A DNA stretch of 64,000 bases. It comes from 62-47 sp044463945. GTDB lineage: Bacteria; Pseudomonadota; Alphaproteobacteria; Rhizobiales; Xanthobacteraceae. Where the stretch lies: NCBI GenBank assembly GCA_044463945.1, contig JBIQLW010000009.1:52729-116728 (forward strand), read 5' to 3'. Positions 34,263 through 44,659 of this stretch are shown in pieces (position 1 is the first letter of the stretch; each line of letters begins with the position of its first letter). A program made the translations under genes and the position numbers. The notes below the pieces were generated by a model. That model was not told the DNA's origin. It made no database searches and saw only the letters and a program-made list of their open reading frames with translations.

Positions 34263-34924
34263 TGGCTGATCTCTCGCGCCGTCGCGCGCTCACCGTGCTG
34301 GGAGTCGTCGCGGGCGGCGCAGGCTTCGGATTGCCGGCGGCGCGGGCCGCCGCCGGCAATGGTGTGTCGGAGGATGAGGTGCTGTCGGAAGCGGCGGTGC
34401 TGCGCGACCCGGCGATTCCGGCGGCTGGCAACCGCGACGGCGACGTCACCATCGTCGAGTATTTCGATTATCAGTGCCCGTACTGCCGCAAGATCGAACC
34501 GGAATTGCAGCAGGTGGCGCAGGACGACGGCCACGTCCGGCTGGTGTTCAAGAACTGGCCGATCCTCGGCGGCGCGTCGGTCTACGCGGCGCGGATCGCG
34601 CTGGCGGCCGCCTATCAGGATAAATACGTCGCGGCGCACGAGGCGCTGATCGGCCTCAACAGCCGGCTGACCGAGGACAAGGCCCGCGAGTTGCTCGCCG
34701 GCGCCGGGATCGACGTCGCGCGCGCCACGCGCGATCTCGACGCCCGCGCCACCGACATCGACGCGGTGCTGGCGCGCAACAACGATCAGGCCAAGGCATT
34801 CGGCTTTCGCGGCACGCCGTCGTTCATCATCGGCAAGTTTCGGGTGCCGGGCATCCTGACCATGGCGCAGTTCGATCAGGCCATCGCCGACGCCCGCGCC
34901 GCCGCCAAGGCGAAGACGAAATAG
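34262..34924 (+). CDS. DsbA-family thiol-disulfide protein
   Basis: A 220-residue exported protein with an RR-containing signal (SRRRALTVLGVVAGGAGFG, Tat-like) and a thioredoxin-fold DsbA/Com1 domain: active site C72-P-Y-C75 (FDYQCPYCRK), then VFKNWPILG and the cis-Pro loop GFRGTPSFIIGKF near residue 180. It probably forms or isomerises disulfides in the periplasm. Translation is coupled to the upstream four-cysteine protein. The short frame from 34199 that runs through the end of that gene is not used. Confidence 0.92.
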   Translation: MADLSRRRALTVLGVVAGGAGFGLPAARAAAGNGVSEDEVLSEAAVLRDPAIPAAGNRDGDVTIVEYFDYQCPYCRKIEPELQQVAQDDGHVRLVFKNWPILGGASVYAARIALAAAYQDKYVAAHEALIGLNSRLTEDKARELLAGAGIDVARATRDLDARATDIDAVLARNNDQAKAFGFRGTPSFIIGKFRVPGILTMAQFDQAIADARAAAKAKTK

Positions 34925-34971
34925 CATCGCATTGTCGCAGACGGAATCGCGGGGGCATCGCTTGCCGGATG

Positions 34972-35057
34972 TGGTGCGGGTGGAGGGACTCGAACCCCCA
35001 AGCCTTTTGGGCAACGCATTTTGAGTGCGCCGCGTCTACCAGTTCCGCCACACCCGC
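34972..35057 (-). tRNA. tRNA-Leu (CAA anticodon)
   Basis: Read on the minus strand from 35057. The acceptor GCGGGTG pairs with CACCCGC, the D-arm is GTGGCGGAACTGGTAGACGC, and the anticodon loop CTCAAAA gives CAA (leucine, TTG codons). A long class II variable arm (TTGCCCAAAAGGCTTG) follows, then the T-arm GGGGGTTCGAGTCCCTC. CCA is encoded (34972-34974). 86 bases. Confidence 0.96.
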
Positions 35058-35127
35058 ATGATTTTGGGCCGCCCTCGCGCGCGGCGCACAGACCTATAAG
35101 GTCCCGAAAATCCGGTGGCAACCCAAA

Positions 35128-35757
35128 TCAGGTGCGGTCCAGGGCGGCGAGGCGGTCGGCCTCGTCGAGGTCGGCGGGGGTATTGGCGTTGAAGAAGGGA
35201 TCGCGCGGCGTGACCGGCCATTCGGCGGCGGCCACAGCGTAGCCGGCCATCCAGCGGCCGACTGCGCGGCGGCCCTCATCGACCACCGCCCGCCGCAGGT
35301 CGTCGCGCAGCGTCAGACTCCATAGTGCGATCACGTGATGGCGCTGGCCGCCTGACGCCGCGACCGCCAGCGGCGCATCCTCCCGGGCCCGTGCGTAAAA
35401 CAGCCGGGCGACCAGATCGTCGGGCAGGAACGGGCAGTCGGCGGCGGCGCTCAGCATCCAGCGCGCATCCGGCCGGTTCGCCGCCACCCAGTCGAGCCCG
35501 GCGAGGATCCCGGCGAGCGGCCCGGCGAAGCCGTCCACCGCGTCGGACACCACCGGCAGGCCGAACGCGGAAAACCGCGTCGGATCGCCGTTGGCGTTGA
35601 GGATCAGGGCGTCGCATTGCGGCTCCAGGCGGGCGATGACCCGCGCCAGCAGGCTTTGCCCGCCGACGCGGCGCATCGGCTTGTCGCCGCCGCCCATCCG
35701 CCGCGCCAGACCGCCCGCCAGCAGCACTCCGATGATTTTGTCACCGTCGCTCGCCAT
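35128..35757 (-). CDS. mobA: Molybdenum cofactor guanylyltransferase
   Basis: A 209-residue nucleotidyltransferase that attaches GMP to molybdopterin to give the guanine dinucleotide cofactor. The nucleotide loop GVLLAGGLARRMGGGDKPM (residues about 10-28) and the later blocks AADCPFLPDDLVARL and PFFNANTPADLDEAD are diagnostic. ATG 35757 is preferred over the ATG at 35784. It is divergent from moeA, matching the molybdenum cofactor theme; molybdoenzymes themselves are not in the window. Confidence 0.94.
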   Translation of the reverse strand: MASDGDKIIGVLLAGGLARRMGGGDKPMRRVGGQSLLARVIARLEPQCDALILNANGDPTRFSAFGLPVVSDAVDGFAGPLAGILAGLDWVAANRPDARWMLSAAADCPFLPDDLVARLFYARAREDAPLAVAASGGQRHHVIALWSLTLRDDLRRAVVDEGRRAVGRWMAGYAVAAAEWPVTPRDPFFNANTPADLDEADRLAALDRT

Positions 35758-35947
35758 CGCCCTTGCGCTTGTGCCTTTCATCATATGGCCCGACCGGCGA
35801 TCGGCCGCATTTCGCGCCGCGCCCGCCGCGCGTTATGGTATCGCCAAAGCTCATCGGCCAGAAGGCGTTCGGAGTCGGGCGGCCGGGGATGCGATGACTG
35901 CCGGCGGGCGGATCATGCCGCGCGCGCGGCAGCCGGAAAGCAAGGGA

Positions 35948-37204
35948 ATGACCCAACTGTTCGACAACTGTTTCGCCGCCGGGCCGCCGGTGATGTCGGT
36001 GGACGACGCGGTGGCGTTGATCACCGCGCGGGTCAAGGCGGTGGACGGGGTCGAGACGGTGCCGCTGCGCCGCGCCAACGGCCGCGTGCTGGCGGCCGAT
36101 CTGGTGGCGCCGGTGCCGCTGCCGCTGTTCACCAATTCAGCCGTGGACGGCTATGCGGTGGACGGCGCCGGGCTGCCGGCGAGCGCCCCGTGCGCCGTCC
36201 CGGTCAGCGGCCGGGTGGCGGCGGGCACGGCGGAGCTGTCGCCGTTGTCGCCCGGCCACGCCGCGCGGATTTTCACCGGCGCACCGCTGCCGGCGGGCGC
36301 CGACACCGTCTTCATGCAGGAGGATGTCGGCATCGACGCCGACGGCCGCGCCGTGCTGCCACCGGGATTGCGCCCCGGCGCCAACGTCCGCATCGCGGGC
36401 GAAGACGTCGCCGCCGGCAGCGTGGCGCTGCGCGCCGGCACCCGGCTGCGGCCGCAGGAGGTGGCGCTGGCGGCGGCGCTCGGTCAGGCGGAGCTTGTGG
36501 TCCGCCGCCGCATCCGCGTCGCGGTGGCCTCCACCGGCGACGAGGTGGTGCCGCCCGGCGCGCCGCGCCGCCCCTCCCAGCTTTTCGACTCCAACCGCTT
36601 CATGCTGATGGCGCTTGCCGAGCAGCTGGACTGCGAGGTCGCCGACCTCGGCATCCTGCCCGACGACCCGGCGCGGGTGGCTTCGAGCCTGAAGGCGGCG
36701 GCCGCGACCTCGGACCTGATCCTGACCTCGGGCGGGGTGTCCGCCGGCGAGGAGGACCACGTCCGCGCGGGGATCGAAAGCGTCGGCCAACTCGTGCTGT
36801 GGCGCATGGCGATCAAGCCGGGTCGCCCCGTCGCCATGGGGGTGGTGGACGGCACGGCGCTGATCGGGCTGCCGGGAAACCCGGTCGCGAGCTTCGTGAC
36901 CTATACTTATGTGGTGCGGCCGACCGTGCTGTCGCTCTCCGGCGCGCTTCAGACCCGGACCATGGCGATGCCGGTGCGCGCGGCGTTTCACCACGACAAG
37001 AAGCCGGGCCGCCGCGAATATGTCCGCGCCCAACTGCGCCGGGCGGCGGACGGCAGCGTCGAGGCGGTCAAGTTCCAGCGCGACGGCGCGGGAATGCTGT
37101 CGTCGCTGGTGGAAACCGACGGCCTGGTCGAACTCGGCGAGGCCGTCACCCGCGTCGCGCCCGGCGACATCGTCGGTTTCCTGGCTTATTCAAGCCTAGG
37201 TTGA
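35948..37204 (+). CDS. moeA: Molybdopterin molybdotransferase
   Basis: A 418-residue enzyme that inserts molybdate into molybdopterin-AMP. Family landmarks are DAVALITARV, the conserved segment LPLFTNSAVDGYAV, the MoCF-binding-domain ASTGDEVVPPG and DLILTSGGVSAGEEDHV, and the C-terminal beta-barrel from about residue 335. ATG 35948 has GGAAAG seven bases upstream; in-frame ATGs at 35894 and 35915 would add a short basic leader. It shares a divergent promoter region with mobA. Confidence 0.95.
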   Translation: MTQLFDNCFAAGPPVMSVDDAVALITARVKAVDGVETVPLRRANGRVLAADLVAPVPLPLFTNSAVDGYAVDGAGLPASAPCAVPVSGRVAAGTAELSPLSPGHAARIFTGAPLPAGADTVFMQEDVGIDADGRAVLPPGLRPGANVRIAGEDVAAGSVALRAGTRLRPQEVALAAALGQAELVVRRRIRVAVASTGDEVVPPGAPRRPSQLFDSNRFMLMALAEQLDCEVADLGILPDDPARVASSLKAAAATSDLILTSGGVSAGEEDHVRAGIESVGQLVLWRMAIKPGRPVAMGVVDGTALIGLPGNPVASFVTYTYVVRPTVLSLSGALQTRTMAMPVRAAFHHDKKPGRREYVRAQLRRAADGSVEAVKFQRDGAGMLSSLVETDGLVELGEAVTRVAPGDIVGFLAYSSLG

Positions 37205-37368
37205 ACTTTTGCTTCCTGCTTTTGGCGCAATCATCCGCTTGCCCCTACCCTACCGGGAAGGGAGAGGGACAAAGGGTGAGAGGCCGGCTGCCCGTGTCGG
37301 CCAATGGCCGACACAACGCGGGACCCCCGCGGTTGACGCTCCGTCCGGCGGTCGTCATGGTGCCGGCC

Positions 37369-37608
37369 ATGACGCTGACCAAACTCGATCTGACCGGCCT
37401 GAAATGCCCGCTGCCGGTCTTGCGGACGCGCAAGGCGCTGCGACGGCTCGCACCCGGCGACCGGCTGGAGGTGCATTGCTCCGACCCGCTGGCGGCGATC
37501 GACATTCCGCACCTGATCGCCCAGACCGGCGATCACGTCGAGATAACGCGGCATGCTGAGACGCAAACGGTGTTCGTGATCGAGAAGGCGGCGATTCCGG
37601 CGGCTTAA
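37369..37608 (+). CDS. TusA-like sulfurtransferase (SirA/YedF family)
   Basis: A 79-residue small two-layer protein with the active-site CPxP motif (GLKCPLPVL, catalytic Cys near residue 13), the catalytic helix RTRKALRRLAPGDRLEV, and the strand VHCSDPLAAIDI. TusA-type proteins carry persulfide sulfur for tRNA thiolation, molybdenum cofactor or sulfur oxidation; next to moeA a molybdopterin-sulfur role is plausible. ATG 37357 would add four residues. It is preceded by a short CCCTACC...GGGAAGGGAGAGGG palindromic repeat at 37235-37275. Confidence 0.88.
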   Translation: MTLTKLDLTGLKCPLPVLRTRKALRRLAPGDRLEVHCSDPLAAIDIPHLIAQTGDHVEITRHAETQTVFVIEKAAIPAA

Positions 37609-37619
37609 ATCCGTAGCGT

Positions 37620-37692
37620 TTCATGCTTCGACGGAAAATCCATCATTTCACAAGATGAGCGCGCGGGTCATGTCCGCGCATGACGAACCGTG
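37620..37692. repeat. Short palindromic repeat (CATCATTTC...GGTCATGTCC type)
   Basis: AAAATCCATCATTTCACAAG, then GATGAGCGCGCGGGTCATG and CGCATGACGAAC resemble the element at 46258-46331. It lies between the convergent TusA-like and 314-codon genes and may act as a terminator for both. Confidence 0.5.
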
Positions 37693-37708
37693 ATTCCGCA
37701 AAGAGACT

Positions 37709-38650
37709 CTAGCGGTATGCGATGCCGTCGCGCACGGTGCGGAAGCGGTTGAACGCCTCCTGCCAATGGTCGCGCGGCGCGCTGCCGATGACCCGCACCG
37801 CGGTGCCGCCGGAGCCGAACCGCAGCCATTGCACCACCGTCACCGGGATTCCGTCCTTGCCGCTGAGCGCGTCGATGCGCGTCTCGTAGCCCGGCCCGCC
37901 GTCGATCCGGATCGGTTCGGCCATCGTGATGCGGCCCTCGCGCAGACCGGGAATGAGGGCGGCTGCCTGCTGGGCGAAACGGGCGCGGTCGTCGGGCCTG
38001 TCCGGCACCGAGCCGACGATTCCCAGCACCATGAACGGCGCGGTCTCGATCGCGGCGGCCTCGTCGACATCGGCGAGCATGACCGCGCCGCCCGGCGTCA
38101 GCGTCCGCACCGATTTGAAGCCGCCCCGTTCGGTCACCTTGAACGGCAGCGTCCCCAACTGCTCCTCCACCGGGACGCTCGGACGGACACCGACGGAGGC
38201 GAACATCTTGCGGATGGCGTCGTCGGTATAAATTCGGTTGGCGTTCTCGGGCACCTGAACCGCGATGAAGCCGGAGAACGTCCCGCCCGACAGGATCATG
38301 GAATAGCGGCGGACCGAACCGGCGCCGTCCTTGCCCGTCTCCACGGTGTAGAACGCCTGGCCGGCGGCCGTCTCGACGGTCTCGGGCTTGATGCCGTTGG
38401 CGCCGTCGGGATTTTTCTTGAACGTCGCCTCGACCTCGCGATAGGCCGCCGCCGGCAGTTCGGTCATCAGCACCCGGACGCTGCGATCCTCGGTCTCGAA
38501 ACCGACGAAGGTTTTGGCGGGCGCGAGCCCGACCAGCGGAACCAGACCGAGCCGCGAGCCCGCCGGATAGACCGGATCGGCGGCGAACAGCGGCCCCGCC
38601 CACAGCGTGGCGACGATGACGACAGCGAAAAGGCGAAGAAGGTGTTTCAT
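37709..38650 (-). CDS. Exported hypothetical protein
   Basis: A 313-residue protein with a signal peptide (residues 1-23, MKHLLRLFAVVIVATLWAGP, cleavage near FAA-DP). The mature part is beta-rich and polar, with TFVGFETEDRSVRVLMTEL near residues 50-70 and a C-terminal TVVQWLRFGSGGTAVRVIG. I do not recognise a named family; similar proteins are common in Bradyrhizobium relatives. It is divergent from dnaK, with 383 bases between them. Periplasmic. No lipobox. Confidence 0.8.
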   Translation of the reverse strand: MKHLLRLFAVVIVATLWAGPLFAADPVYPAGSRLGLVPLVGLAPAKTFVGFETEDRSVRVLMTELPAAAYREVEATFKKNPDGANGIKPETVETAAGQAFYTVETGKDGAGSVRRYSMILSGGTFSGFIAVQVPENANRIYTDDAIRKMFASVGVRPSVPVEEQLGTLPFKVTERGGFKSVRTLTPGGAVMLADVDEAAAIETAPFMVLGIVGSVPDRPDDRARFAQQAAALIPGLREGRITMAEPIRIDGGPGYETRIDALSGKDGIPVTVVQWLRFGSGGTAVRVIGSAPRDHWQEAFNRFRTVRDGIAYR

Positions 38651-38901
38651 GGAGAATCTTATTGGGTGCGTATTGAGGCCGTTCAATGGTCGGCCAGGGC
38701 GCCGGTTTTGCCAAGAGCATTCCTGACGCAGGTTTCCCTCACGCAATTCCTCTCTTTCGCAGACGTTATCACATACCTTTTCCGAACCGGCGCGACGGCG
38801 GCCGGTTCGTGTCGCCCGCCATCAGCCGGATCGGGCCGGGCGCAAGCGCCGGAAATCTTCGCGCGAACAGGCGTTTTCGCGCGCCGCGGGCGTCGCCGGT
38901 C

Positions 38902-38932
38902 CTTGCGGGCCACACCCCCCCTCCTATATGAG
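38902..38932 (+). promoter_or_regulatory. RpoH (heat-shock sigma factor) promoter of dnaK
   Basis: CTTG (38902-38905), 17 bases, then CCTATATGAG (38923-38932), which matches the alphaproteobacterial RpoH consensus CTTG-N17-CYTATNTNNG at every fixed position. It lies about 100 bases before the dnaK ATG. Heat-shock control of dnaKJ by RpoH is established in Bradyrhizobium relatives. Confidence 0.8.
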
Positions 38933-39033
38933 GCTCACGATCGCAGTCTCGCGAACATTCGATATTTGGGGGGTTGGACCGGGGCGCCGTCAGGGCCCAG
39001 CCGACCAGCCGCAACAAGAAGGATATCAGGACC

Positions 39034-40935
<1,902 letters not shown>

Positions 40936-40981
40936 CCGTCAGGGATCGACGGCCATGGCGTGCGATGGTTGTGCGACGAAT

Positions 40982-41004
40982 GCCCCCGGGCGCGCCCCGG
41001 GGGC
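40982..41004. other. GC-rich hairpin between dnaK and dnaJ
   Basis: GCCCCCGGG (40982-40990), a five-base loop, CCCGGGGGC (40996-41004): a perfect 9-base stem in the 138-base intercistronic region. With no T run it is not a classic terminator; it may be an attenuator or an RNA-processing and stability element setting the DnaK:DnaJ ratio. Confidence 0.6.
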
Positions 41005-41073
41005 CGGGGGGACAACGACAATGCCCGGGGGTGGCGCAGCGCGTTCCGGCAGTAACGGTTGCGGGGGGCGCTG

Positions 41074-42207
41074 ATGTCGGCGAAACGCTGCTATTACGAA
41101 ACGCTTGAAGTCGATCGGTCGGTTTCCGACGCCGGCCTGAAAGCCGCATTCCGCAAGCTCGCGATGAAGTGGCATCCGGACCGCAATCCCGGCGACCAGG
41201 TCAGCGAAGTCCGCTTCAAGGAAATCAACGAAGCCTACGAGGTCCTCAAGGACAAGAACAAGCGCGCGGCCTATGACCGCTTCGGCCATGCCGCTTTCGA
41301 ACAGGGCCATGGCGGCGGCGGGCCGGGCTTCGGCGCGGGCTTTGCGTCGTCGTTCTCCGATATCTTCGAGGACCTGTTCGGCATGGCCGGACAGCGCGGC
41401 CGCGGCGGCCGCGAGCGCGGCGCCGACCTGCGCTACAACATGGAGATCACGCTGGAGGAAGCCTTCGCCGGCAAGACCGCGCAGATCGAAATTCCGGTGT
41501 CGGTGACCTGCGAAGCCTGTTCCGGCACCGGCGCCAAGGCCGGCACCAAGCCCAAGACCTGCGCGATGTGCGGCGGCGCCGGCCGCGTCCGTCAGGCGCA
41601 AGGCTTCTTCACGCTGGAACGCACCTGCCCCGGCTGTCAGGGGCGCGGCCAGACCATCGAGGACCCCTGCCCGTCCTGCGCCGGTTCCGGGCGGGTGACG
41701 CGGGACCGCACGCTCTCCGTCAATATCCCGGCGGGCGTCGAGGACGGAACCCGCATCCGGCTCGCCAACGAGGGCGAGGCCGGCGTCCGCGGCGGCCCGC
41801 CCGGCGACCTCTATATTTTCCTGTCGCTGGCGTCGCACCCCTTCTTCCAGCGCGACGGCGCCGACCTGCATTGCCGGGTTCCGATCTCGATGGTGGCGGC
41901 CGCGCTCGGCGGCGAGTTCGAGGTTCCGACCATCGACAAGGCCAAGGCCAAGGTCAAGGTGCCGTCCGGCACCCAGTCCGGCCGCCGCTTCCGCATCGCC
42001 GGCAAGGGAATGCCTGTATTGCGTTCCCGGCAGACCGGCGACATGTACGTCCAGGTCGTGGTGGAAACGCCGCAGAACCTCACCCGGAAACAGCAGGAAC
42101 TTCTGGCCGAGTTCGAGAAGCTGTCGTCCGGTGCGACGCAGCCGGAGGCGGTGGGTTTCTTCACCAAGGTCAAGGACTTCTTCGGCAGCCGCAGCGCCGC
42201 GCAATAA
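41074..42207 (+). CDS. dnaJ: Chaperone Hsp40
   Basis: A 377-residue class I J-protein. The J-domain (residues about 5-70) has the HPD motif in KWHPDRNPGD, followed by a Gly/Phe region, then four CxxCxGxG-type zinc motifs (CEACSGTG, CAMCGGAG, CPGCQGRG, CPSCAGSG) between about 148 and 210, and a substrate-binding C-terminal region (DLYIFLSLASHPFFQRDG). It stimulates DnaK ATPase. Starts at ATG 41074. Forms the heat-shock unit with dnaK. Confidence 0.98.
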   Translation: MSAKRCYYETLEVDRSVSDAGLKAAFRKLAMKWHPDRNPGDQVSEVRFKEINEAYEVLKDKNKRAAYDRFGHAAFEQGHGGGGPGFGAGFASSFSDIFEDLFGMAGQRGRGGRERGADLRYNMEITLEEAFAGKTAQIEIPVSVTCEACSGTGAKAGTKPKTCAMCGGAGRVRQAQGFFTLERTCPGCQGRGQTIEDPCPSCAGSGRVTRDRTLSVNIPAGVEDGTRIRLANEGEAGVRGGPPGDLYIFLSLASHPFFQRDGADLHCRVPISMVAAALGGEFEVPTIDKAKAKVKVPSGTQSGRRFRIAGKGMPVLRSRQTGDMYVQVVVETPQNLTRKQQELLAEFEKLSSGATQPEAVGFFTKVKDFFGSRSAAQ

Positions 42208-42297
42208 GCCTTTCGCTTGACCGGTTTCGCGGCGCGCGTTACGTCTTTGTGACTGGAAGTTGATATCCCGTCGCCGTGGCCCCTTTCTGGGTGCGAA

Positions 42298-42900
42298 ATG
42301 TCCCTGCAATCATCCGTGCGCGCGTTGAAGAAGCAGCCCCGTCTCGACGACGAGGTCCGCTTCCTTCGCTCATGGATCGAGAAGCCGCTGCACATGGGCG
42401 CGGTGATGCCGTCGAGCCGCGTGCTCGCCCGCACCATGGCGCAATATGTCGATGCCCATGCGTCGGGGCCGGTGGTCGAGCTGGGGCCGGGGACCGGAGC
42501 CATCACCAACGCGCTGATCGAGCACGGCGTCGAGCAAAGCCGGCTGGTGCTGGTGGAATACAATCCCGGCTTCTGTGCGTTGCTGCGCGACCGCTACCCA
42601 CAGGCCACCGTGGTGCAGGGCGACGCCTACATGCTGCGGGATGCGCTGGGAAAGGTGCTGAAAGCGCCGGCCTCGGCGGTGGTGTCGGGCCTGCCGCTGG
42701 TCACCAAGCCGATGCTGACCCGGCTGAAGCTGATCCGCGACGCCTTCTCGGCGCTGACGCCGGGCGCGCCGTTCGTGCAGTTCACCTATTCGGTGACGCC
42801 GCCGATCCCGAAGTCGCTGCCGGGTGTCGCGACCGAAGCCTCGGAACGCATCTGGATGAACCTTCCGCCGGCGCGGGTCTGGGTGTACCGCAAGGGCTGA
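42298..42900 (+). CDS. pmtA: Phospholipid N-methyltransferase (PmtA-like)
   Basis: A 200-residue class I SAM-dependent methyltransferase. SAM motif I is VVELGPGTGAITNALIEHG (about residues 58-76); the conserved LVTKPMLTRLKLIRDAFSAL and PFVQFTYSVTPP fit the rhizobial/PmtA group that methylates phosphatidylethanolamine to phosphatidylcholine. A position right after dnaKJ is known for the Bradyrhizobium PmtA gene, which supports the name. KsgA-like rRNA methyltransferases share the fold but are longer. 90 bases after dnaJ; its own or read-through transcription is not resolved. Confidence 0.85.
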   Translation: MSLQSSVRALKKQPRLDDEVRFLRSWIEKPLHMGAVMPSSRVLARTMAQYVDAHASGPVVELGPGTGAITNALIEHGVEQSRLVLVEYNPGFCALLRDRYPQATVVQGDAYMLRDALGKVLKAPASAVVSGLPLVTKPMLTRLKLIRDAFSALTPGAPFVQFTYSVTPPIPKSLPGVATEASERIWMNLPPARVWVYRKG

Positions 42901-42976
42901 CCCTCCGCTTCGGGTGCGGTGGAGGCGAAGCGGACACGACATGATTCATGCGAACTGACCCGAGGCGGCCTCAAGC

Positions 42977-43564
42977 ATGAACCCGGTGAAAATCCTGGTG
43001 ATCCCGGGCTCTCTGCGCACCGGCTCGCACAACGTGCGGCTGGCGGGCGCGGCGATGGCGGAACTGGTCGAAGCCGGCGCCGACGTCTCGCTGATCTCGC
43101 TCGCGGACTATCCGCTGCCGATCTACGACGGCGATCTCGAAGCGGGTTCCGGCGTGCCGGCACCGGCGGTCAACCTGAAGCGGCAAATCGGCGCGCATGA
43201 CGGCGTGCTGCTGGTCAGCCCGGAATACAACTCCTCGCCGCCGCCGCTGCTCAAGAACGCGCTCGACTGGGTGACGCGGGTGCGCGAGCGCAACGAGCCG
43301 CCGGGACAGGCGCTACGCGGGCGGCCGTTCGCGCTGGCCTCGGCCTCGACCGGACGGTTCGGCGGCGCGCGCTGCCTGATGATGCTGCGGCTGATGCTGT
43401 CCGGCTGCCGTATCACCGTCATTCCCAACCAGCTTTCGCTGTCGTTCGCCGATCAGGCTTACGACGACATGGACCGGCTCCGGCACGGCAACGACCGCGA
43501 CATGCTCAAGGCGCTGGCGCGGCAGTTGATCGAGGTCGCCGAACAGATGAGGCAACATGGCTGA
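42977..43564 (+). CDS. NADPH-dependent FMN reductase family protein
   Basis: A 195-residue flavodoxin-like protein. The FMN phosphate loop is ILVIPGSLRTGSHNVRLA (residues about 5-22) and the later block is VSPEYNSSPPPLLKNALDW. This is the SsuE/ArsH/chromate-reductase-like group; quinone or azo substrates are possible. It ends 8 bases into pyrF, so translation of pyrF is coupled (stop TGA at 43562-43564, pyrF ATG at 43557). Confidence 0.9.
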   Translation: MNPVKILVIPGSLRTGSHNVRLAGAAMAELVEAGADVSLISLADYPLPIYDGDLEAGSGVPAPAVNLKRQIGAHDGVLLVSPEYNSSPPPLLKNALDWVTRVRERNEPPGQALRGRPFALASASTGRFGGARCLMMLRLMLSGCRITVIPNQLSLSFADQAYDDMDRLRHGNDRDMLKALARQLIEVAEQMRQHG

Positions 43565-44267
43565 ACCCGCGATCCCGCCCCGCGACCGGCTGATCGTCGC
43601 GCTCGATGTCCCCGGCGTCGAAGCCGCCGAGGCGATGATCGCGCGGCTCGGCGACAGCGTGACGTTCTACAAGATCGGCTATCAGCTTGCCTACGCCGGC
43701 GGCTTGCCGCTGGTCCGGCAACTGGCGGATCGCGGCAAGAAGGTGTTTCTCGACCTCAAGCTGCACGACATCGGCAACACCGTCGCACGCGGCGTCGAGA
43801 GTGTGGCGGGTCTCGGCGCGACGTTCCTGACCGTCCATGCCTACCCACAGACCATGCAGGCGGCGGTCGAGGCGGTGACCGGCTCAGGGCTAAAGATTCT
43901 CGCGGTCACCGTACTGACCTCCTACGACGAGGCCGACCTCGCCGCCGCCGGCTACCGGCTCGGCGTCTCCGATCTGGTGCGCCACCGCGCCGGGCAGGCG
44001 AAGGCGCTCGGTGTCCATGGGCTGGTGTGCTCGGCCGAGGAAGCCGCGAGCCTCCGCCCGCTCGTGGGCGCGGGCATCGACCTGGTGACGCCGGGCATCC
44101 GCCCCGCCGGCAGCGACGCCGGCGATCAGAAGCGGATCATGACGCCGGCGCGGGCGATCGCGGCGGGAGCCGACTATCTGGTGGTCGGCCGGCCGGTGAT
44201 GGCGGCGCCCGACCCCAAAGCCGCGGCCGATGCGATCGTGGCCGAGATCGAACACACAATACGCTGA
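43557..44267 (+). CDS. pyrF: Orotidine 5'-phosphate decarboxylase
   Basis: A 236-residue TIM-barrel that makes UMP from OMP. The catalytic DLKLHDIGNTV (residues about 65-75) has the Lys/Asp pair, and the end carries PGIRPAGSDAGDQKRIMTPA and VVGRPVMAAPDP. It overlaps the FMN reductase by 8 bases and is followed, 13 bases later, by a DUF1330 gene, so these form one unit. Part of pyrimidine synthesis. Confidence 0.97.
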   Translation: MAEPAIPPRDRLIVALDVPGVEAAEAMIARLGDSVTFYKIGYQLAYAGGLPLVRQLADRGKKVFLDLKLHDIGNTVARGVESVAGLGATFLTVHAYPQTMQAAVEAVTGSGLKILAVTVLTSYDEADLAAAGYRLGVSDLVRHRAGQAKALGVHGLVCSAEEAASLRPLVGAGIDLVTPGIRPAGSDAGDQKRIMTPARAIAAGADYLVVGRPVMAAPDPKAAADAIVAEIEHTIR

Positions 44268-44280
44268 AGCGGAGGATGGC

Positions 44281-44583
44281 ATGGCGAAAGGCTACTGGAT
44301 CGGGCGCGTCGATGTTCACAACCTGGACGGCTACAAGCAATACGTCGCGGAAAACGGCCCCGTCTTCAAGAAATACGGCGGCCGGTTCCTGGTGCGCGGC
44401 GGTCCGTTCGAGTGCAAGGAAGGCACCTCGCGCTCGCGCAACGTGGTGATCGAGTTCAAGGACTACGCCACCGCGCTGGCCTGCTACAACTCGCCGGAAT
44501 ACGCCCGGCTGGTCGAGATGCGCAAACCGCACAGCGAGGGCGACATCGTGGTGATCGAGGGCTACGACGGCCCGCAGCCGTAA
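44281..44583 (+). CDS. DUF1330 domain protein
   Basis: A 100-residue dimeric ferredoxin-like (alpha/beta barrel) protein: MAKGYWIGRVDVHNLDGYKQ, then FLVRGGPFECKEG, NVVIEFKDYATALACYNSPEY and a C-terminal IVVIEGYDG. DUF1330 function is unknown. ATG 44281 starts right after GGAGG at 44272-44276. Co-directional with pyrF (13 bases) and followed by dapB after 76 bases. Confidence 0.9.
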   Translation: MAKGYWIGRVDVHNLDGYKQYVAENGPVFKKYGGRFLVRGGPFECKEGTSRSRNVVIEFKDYATALACYNSPEYARLVEMRKPHSEGDIVVIEGYDGPQP

Positions 44584-44659
44584 CGCGGCCTCGGTTGCCG
44601 GAACGCTCTCGCCCGGCTATACCGCGACATCACCGGGCCCAAGCCATATCGGACACGCC

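Noticed and set aside
35617..37608. A long plus-strand frame of more than 600 codons overlapping moeA
   Set aside because: It is rich in Arg/Gly/Ala with no recognisable motif and lies in a different phase of moeA, so it is the usual GC-rich shadow. Only its last 80 codons (the TusA-like gene) are real.
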